In this document: piece by piece, positions 60,332-64,000 of the stretch
Position numbering within the stretch: the first letter of the stretch is position 1
Layout of the letters: each line of letters begins with the position of its first letter
Assembly: GCF_014652135.1 (NCBI RefSeq)
Contig: NZ_BMYF01000026.1
Location: 308 to 64,307, forward strand
Length of the DNA stretch: 64,000 nucleotides
Direction: 5' to 3'
DNA from: Mongoliitalea lutea
GTDB taxonomy: Bacteria > Bacteroidota > Bacteroidia > Cytophagales > Cyclobacteriaceae
The notes under the pieces: generated by a model
The model's input: only the letters and a program-made list of their open reading frames with translations
Told to the model about the DNA's origin: nothing
The model's database searches: none
Translations under genes and position numbers: made by a program

Positions 60332-60760
60332 ATGACACTGAGATTAAACTTGTTACTGATTTTTACTGTATTCTTAGACCCTATTTTGGAGGCTCGATGG
60401 GTAATTCAAAGTTTTACTTCTTTTGAGAGGGTCCTCGACACACAAGCCTTTCAAGCTATGGATACAGATCAGCATATAAGAGCTTATGAAATGTATAGCT
60501 TGGCAATGAAAGAATTTGAGCTTGTTTTTAAAGGAGATACTATTTTCTTTAAAGACTTAAGAAATGAAGCAATTATTGATAAAAAAGGAATTTGGTATAT
60601 TGATAAAGATACGTTGATAATCAATGACCTAGAAATTATGGCTTCGTACAAATATTTTATTCAACAATCAGATAGCTGTAGATTAATTTTAAAGCCAATC
60701 CTTCCAGGACCAAAGGTTGCAAAATATGGGAGTACCTACAAGTTCATTGATTGTTATTAG
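60332..60760 (+). CDS. Small exported lipocalin-like protein 2 of the peptide locus
   Basis: 142 residues from ATG 60332; an in-frame TTG at 60311 precedes it. Signal-like N-terminus MTLRLNLLLIFTVFLDPILE. The middle and end blocks (FKGDTIFFKDLRNEAIIDKK, GIWYIDKDTLIIND, YKYFIQQSDSCRLILKP) align with the previous gene's product, so the two arose by duplication and have diverged. It has one internal Cys and one near the C-terminus (IDCY). It may be an immunity or carrier protein. Confidence 0.72.
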   Translation: MTLRLNLLLIFTVFLDPILEARWVIQSFTSFERVLDTQAFQAMDTDQHIRAYEMYSLAMKEFELVFKGDTIFFKDLRNEAIIDKKGIWYIDKDTLIINDLEIMASYKYFIQQSDSCRLILKPILPGPKVAKYGSTYKFIDCY

Positions 60761-60813
60761 AATTAGTTCTAAATAGGAGTATTCATAAAATTTTTAAATA
60801 ATGTTTTGGAAAA

Positions 60814-61431
60814 ATGAATAAATTATTGTTTTTAATAATAATTAACATTGTTATATCTATTTATATTGACTTTATAATTCTCACAGATGATGTTTTTTAT
60901 TCACACTTTTCAGAGCAATATTCTTATACCAGAATAGGACAGATGCTTGAATTTAGAGGGAAATGGCTATGGGTAACTTATCTCATCACCCCTGTGATCA
61001 CTTTTTTTAAGATATTAATCCCTGCCAGTTTAGTATATCTGGGGTTTTACCTATCTAATTTGAAGTATCCCTTTTCTGATGTTTTTAAGTCCTGTGTTAT
61101 TGCAGAGTTTGTATTTTTACTTCCTGTTTTATCCAAGATCTTATGGTTTGAATTTGTAGAGCCAAGCTTCACTTTGGAGGAGTTTAATTCTTTCTATCCT
61201 TTATCTCTTTTCAGTCTTTTTGATTCAAGTTTGTTAGAGAAATGGTTTCATTACCCATTCAAAGCGCTGAATGTTTTTGAAATAGGGTATTGGTTTGCCT
61301 TGGCAGGAAGTCTGGCTTTTGGACTAGGTCAAGAATTCAATCAAATGCTTCGTATAGTGGTCTTCTACCATGGGTCTTTCCTTGTTTGCTGGATACTTTT
61401 TGTGGTATTCATTTCTTTGAGTATTTATTGA
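60814..61431 (+). CDS. Multi-pass membrane protein of the peptide locus
   Basis: 205 residues with about five hydrophobic segments (about 1-22, 50-82, 95-115, 155-178, 185-205). The polar parts are short. The C-terminus (LVCWILFVVFISLSIY) is hydrophobic. I do not recognise the family; Yip1-like or immunity-type membrane proteins of bacteriocin clusters have similar size and topology. The stop overlaps the next start (TGATG), so it is translationally coupled to the thioredoxin-fold gene. Confidence 0.7.
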   Translation: MNKLLFLIIINIVISIYIDFIILTDDVFYSHFSEQYSYTRIGQMLEFRGKWLWVTYLITPVITFFKILIPASLVYLGFYLSNLKYPFSDVFKSCVIAEFVFLLPVLSKILWFEFVEPSFTLEEFNSFYPLSLFSLFDSSLLEKWFHYPFKALNVFEIGYWFALAGSLAFGLGQEFNQMLRIVVFYHGSFLVCWILFVVFISLSIY

Positions 61432-61961
61432 TGGCAAGGAAAATATACATACTGATCATTTTGAGTGCTGTTCTTTTACTCAGTATTCTCATTTATAATG
61501 GAATTAGGAGGAAGACCTCAATTCTAGAAGAAATCTCAACTATCCCTGAGTTCTATTTTTATGATTCTATAGGAAATATTGTTCATCAGAAGGAGTTGAT
61601 ACGTTTTAATTCTCCTACGGTTATTTTTTATTTCAATTCAGCCTGTAGTTTATGTAAAGAGGAATTTTACTTTATTGAAAAGCATCTTCAGGAATTTAAA
61701 GACGCTCAATTGATTTTTATATCCACAGAAGATTTTGAAGATATTGAACCTTTTGCAGCTGAATTTAACCTTTGGGGTAAGCAGAGGATACATTTTCTTC
61801 AGGATAGGGAATTGTTATTTGGTACATATTTTAATTTGGAGACAGTTCCTTCTACACTTGTTTACGATCATGATGGTGCATTACTAGGCGCCTTTAAAGG
61901 AATGATAGCGATCAAAAAAATTATCCAATTAGTCCATGATGGATCTCGAAAAGAAAGTTAG
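61431..61961 (+). CDS. Membrane-anchored thioredoxin-fold protein of the peptide locus
   Basis: 176 residues from ATG 61431; the frame is open further upstream, but this start overlaps the previous stop. One N-terminal transmembrane helix (about 5-24, IYILIILSAVLLLSILIY) is followed by a TlpA/redoxin-like domain. That domain has FYFNSACSLCKEEFYFIEKH (CSLC, Cys72 and Cys75), QLIFISTEDFED and cis-Pro in ETVPSTLVYDHDG. Placed outside the membrane, it could form or reduce the disulfide between the two Cys of the peptide precursor; this is inference from context. Confidence 0.82.
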   Translation: MARKIYILIILSAVLLLSILIYNGIRRKTSILEEISTIPEFYFYDSIGNIVHQKELIRFNSPTVIFYFNSACSLCKEEFYFIEKHLQEFKDAQLIFISTEDFEDIEPFAAEFNLWGKQRIHFLQDRELLFGTYFNLETVPSTLVYDHDGALLGAFKGMIAIKKIIQLVHDGSRKES

Positions 61962-64000
61962 GCGATCCCATATCCAACAGTTGAGTAACACAGATTGTGG
62001 AGCAACTTGTTTGGCAACCATTGTCAAGTTTTTTGGTGGTGAAGTTTCTTTGGAACATTTGCGGAGGGTGTGTGGAACTACAAGAGAGGGTACTACAATA
62101 TTGGGGCTTTTTCAGGGAGCAAAGAAGATTGGTCTCGATGCTAGTCCTCTCAAGGCAAAAGAAATTAAAAATCTAAAAGATCTGAATATGCCTGCCATCT
62201 TGCATGTGATAATGGATGGAAACAGAAATCACTACATTACCTATTTTGGATATAAGGATAATCTTTTTCTAATCGCTGATCCAGGAGGCGAAGTTTTGTG
62301 GGTTGAAGAGGATTATTTAACTAGTATTTGGAAAAGTATGGCTTTGCTTTCCTTAACTCCCAATCAGGATTTTGAATTTTTGGAAAATCTCACAAAAAAG
62401 AAGATTCGCTGGCTATATGAGATAATAAAGGAGGACTTTCCTATACTGGGTATTATGGCGTTTTTAGGTTTAATTATGACGGTTTTGGGTCTGTCTGTAT
62501 CTGTCTTCTCCCAGAAATTGATTGATGAAATACTTCCCAATGCAGATTTCCAAAGACTAACTTTGGGACTTATTCTTGTTTTTGTTTTGCTTTCGGTCCA
62601 GTCAATTACAGCATATATCAGAAGTAAAATCACAGTAAAGCAAAGCACAGCGTTTAATTCAAAAATCGTCTTGGATTTTTATTCAAGGCTCATGAACCTT
62701 CGAAAAGAATTCTTTGATAGCCGGAAAACTGGAGATTTTATCAGTAGACTAAACGACACCCAGAGAATTCAACGGACGATTACCTACCTTGCAGGAGATC
62801 TTTCGGTTGATTTGCTTTTGATTTTAGTTACAACCTTCGCCGTTTTTTCCTACTCAAACCAAATGGGCTATCTGCTTTTGTTTTTTCTACCGCTTTATTT
62901 TGCATTAGTGTATACATATTCCAAAAGGCTTAGCACGAAACAAAAGTCGGTGATGAAGGCTTTTGCCATGACAGAAAGTAATTATATAGATACCATACAA
63001 GGGATTTCAAGCATCAAAAATTTTGGTAAGGAAAAAAATGTTACTGCGTTGAATAGTGACATCTACCTAAATTATCAAAATCAGGTTTACAGTTTAGGGA
63101 TTTTAGGAGCGGGAATGGGTCTGAGTTCTAATTTTTTAGGAGTTTTGTATATGTCAATACTACTTTCAGTGGCATCATTAATGGTCCTGAGTGAAGCGTT
63201 GATGCTAGGTGAAATGGTGGCTTTGATTGCCTTTTTTGGAATGATCATTCCTTCGGTGAATAAGTTGGCAATGTCTAATGTACAGATTCAAGAAGCTAAA
63301 ATAGCCTTTGAAAGAATGTTTGAGTTTGGCTTTGCTGAAAATGAGAAGATTAAAATACAATCAGAAAAATTTGATGTTATTGAGTGTTTACATCTGATAG
63401 ATATTAATTTTCGATTTACAGGGAGAAAATCACTTTTGAATAACATTAACTTAGAAATAGAAAAAGGTAGATTGACCTGTGTCTTAGGAGAAAGTGGAGG
63501 AGGGAAAAGTACTATGTTGCAACTGATACTCAGATTTTATGATTTGGAATCAGGGAAAATTATAATCAACGGTAAAACAGATATAAAAAATGTAAACCTA
63601 ATTTCGTGGAGATCCTGTGTAGGGTATGTAGAACAAGAAACTAAAATCTTTAATGGTTCCCTTTTACAGAATATTTGTTTTTTTGATCCTAAAGTGAACG
63701 CTGAATCTGTAGTGAATTTTTGCAATGAATATGGTTTGATGAAATTTTTTAATCGTTTACCTGCTGGTTTAGAAACAATAATTGGTGAAGAAGGAATAAA
63801 CCTTTCCGGTGGTCAAAAACAGTTGGTTTCATTTGCGAGAACTCTTTTTCATAATCCCAAATGCCTGCTTTTGGATGAATTTACCGGAGCGATGGATAAA
63901 GAAACCGAAGGTTTTATGTTACAAGTTTTGGATGACCTAAAGTATAAAATTCCCATTCTCATTGTTACCCATAAAATTTCTCCAGCTTTAAGGTCTGATT
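61939..64000 (+). CDS. Peptidase-containing ABC transporter (C39 domain; 3' end outside the window)
   Basis: The frame opens at ATG 61939 (or 61936) and runs to the window edge, giving 687 residues. The N-terminal C39 protease has Cys20 in SNTDCGATCL, His98 in NRNHYITYFG and Asp114 in ADPGG. Membrane helices lie at about 165-450. The nucleotide-binding domain has Walker A GESGGGKST (about 517-525), signature LSGGQ (622-626), Walker B CLLLDEFTG (Asp646, Glu647) and the H-loop VTHK. Such PCAT proteins remove double-glycine leaders and export the peptide. The 5' end overlaps the previous gene by 23 bases. Confidence 0.95.
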   Translation, partial: MDLEKKVRRSHIQQLSNTDCGATCLATIVKFFGGEVSLEHLRRVCGTTREGTTILGLFQGAKKIGLDASPLKAKEIKNLKDLNMPAILHVIMDGNRNHYITYFGYKDNLFLIADPGGEVLWVEEDYLTSIWKSMALLSLTPNQDFEFLENLTKKKIRWLYEIIKEDFPILGIMAFLGLIMTVLGLSVSVFSQKLIDEILPNADFQRLTLGLILVFVLLSVQSITAYIRSKITVKQSTAFNSKIVLDFYSRLMNLRKEFFDSRKTGDFISRLNDTQRIQRTITYLAGDLSVDLLLILVTTFAVFSYSNQMGYLLLFFLPLYFALVYTYSKRLSTKQKSVMKAFAMTESNYIDTIQGISSIKNFGKEKNVTALNSDIYLNYQNQVYSLGILGAGMGLSSNFLGVLYMSILLSVASLMVLSEALMLGEMVALIAFFGMIIPSVNKLAMSNVQIQEAKIAFERMFEFGFAENEKIKIQSEKFDVIECLHLIDINFRFTGRKSLLNNINLEIEKGRLTCVLGESGGGKSTMLQLILRFYDLESGKIIINGKTDIKNVNLISWRSCVGYVEQETKIFNGSLLQNICFFDPKVNAESVVNFCNEYGLMKFFNRLPAGLETIIGEEGINLSGGQKQLVSFARTLFHNPKCLLLDEFTGAMDKETEGFMLQVLDDLKYKIPILIVTHKISPALRSD

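Overview
The window looks like a chromosomal segment of a Bacteroidota bacterium, most likely order Cytophagales, family Cyclobacteriaceae (Algoriphagus-like). The genus is an inference. Support comes from the SusC/SusD pair, the many outer-membrane beta-barrel proteins, the Bacteroidota-type urocanate hydratase of about 660 residues, the DAHP synthase/chorismate mutase fusion, the TTG...TAnnTTTG promoter matches, weak Shine-Dalgarno sequences and AT-rich spacers holding small palindromic repeats. No rRNA, CRISPR array, prophage or intact insertion sequence was seen.

Layout. 1-4278: start of a very large secreted endonuclease/phosphatase-fold protein (minus strand, cut by the window edge). 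4.4-7.1 kb: tRNA-Gln, a TrhA/hemolysin III protein, and the rpsF-rpsR-rplI operon. 7.2-20.9 kb: mixed housekeeping genes (two methyltransferases, apaG, ung, an M28 peptidase, ChaN-folB-DivIVA-WD40, a phosphopantetheinyl transferase, a redoxin, a SirB1-like protein, an acyl-CoA carboxylase subunit). 21.35-27.9 kb: a six-gene aromatic amino acid operon (DAHP synthase/chorismate mutase, aroB, aroA, pheA, aminotransferase, tyrA). It is preceded by an unannotated 31-codon Phe/Tyr-rich leader peptide and a textbook terminator/antiterminator pair. 28-30.3 kb: SIMPL protein and M20 peptidase. 30.6-36.9 kb: a tight four-gene unit of exported proteins, with two tandem paralogues and a 953-residue TPR-CHAT protease-like protein. 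37.1-41.5 kb: SusC/SusD. 41.7-46.9 kb: dienelactone hydrolase, then an ECF sigma factor operon with a putative anti-sigma factor, two barrel proteins and a DUF2807 protein. 47.2-51.4 kb: small envelope proteins, a Tat-type oxidoreductase and a TlpA-like lipoprotein. 51.36-51.8 and 57.36-57.52 kb: remnants of toxin-antitoxin genes. 51.8-58.9 kb: hutU and hutI, separated by a Kelch-like lipoprotein and a barrel protein. 59.6 kb to the end: a peptide export locus.

Two loci stand out. (1) Upstream of the aromatic operon, eight of nine consecutive codons encode Phe or Tyr. A 9-nt segment just after them is exactly complementary to the 5' arm of a GC-rich terminator, which predicts ribosome-mediated attenuation. 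The best promoter match would start the transcript almost at the leader ATG, so the leader may be translated from a leaderless mRNA. (2) At the right edge, a 56-residue precursor with a double-glycine leader and an acidic, two-cysteine core is followed by a terminator hairpin, two paralogous small exported proteins, a membrane protein, a CxxC thioredoxin-fold protein and a C39-peptidase ABC transporter. This looks like a secreted, possibly disulfide-bonded, bacteriocin or signal peptide system. The exported CHAT operon is a third candidate for an undescribed system.

Intergenic DNA carries several repeat families: AACCT-type palindromes, a GAAATAAAGTT-type 3' repeat that supplies or abuts stop codons, a TCTCGC-rich motif, and a pair of 118-bp repeats at 12.3-12.6 kb.
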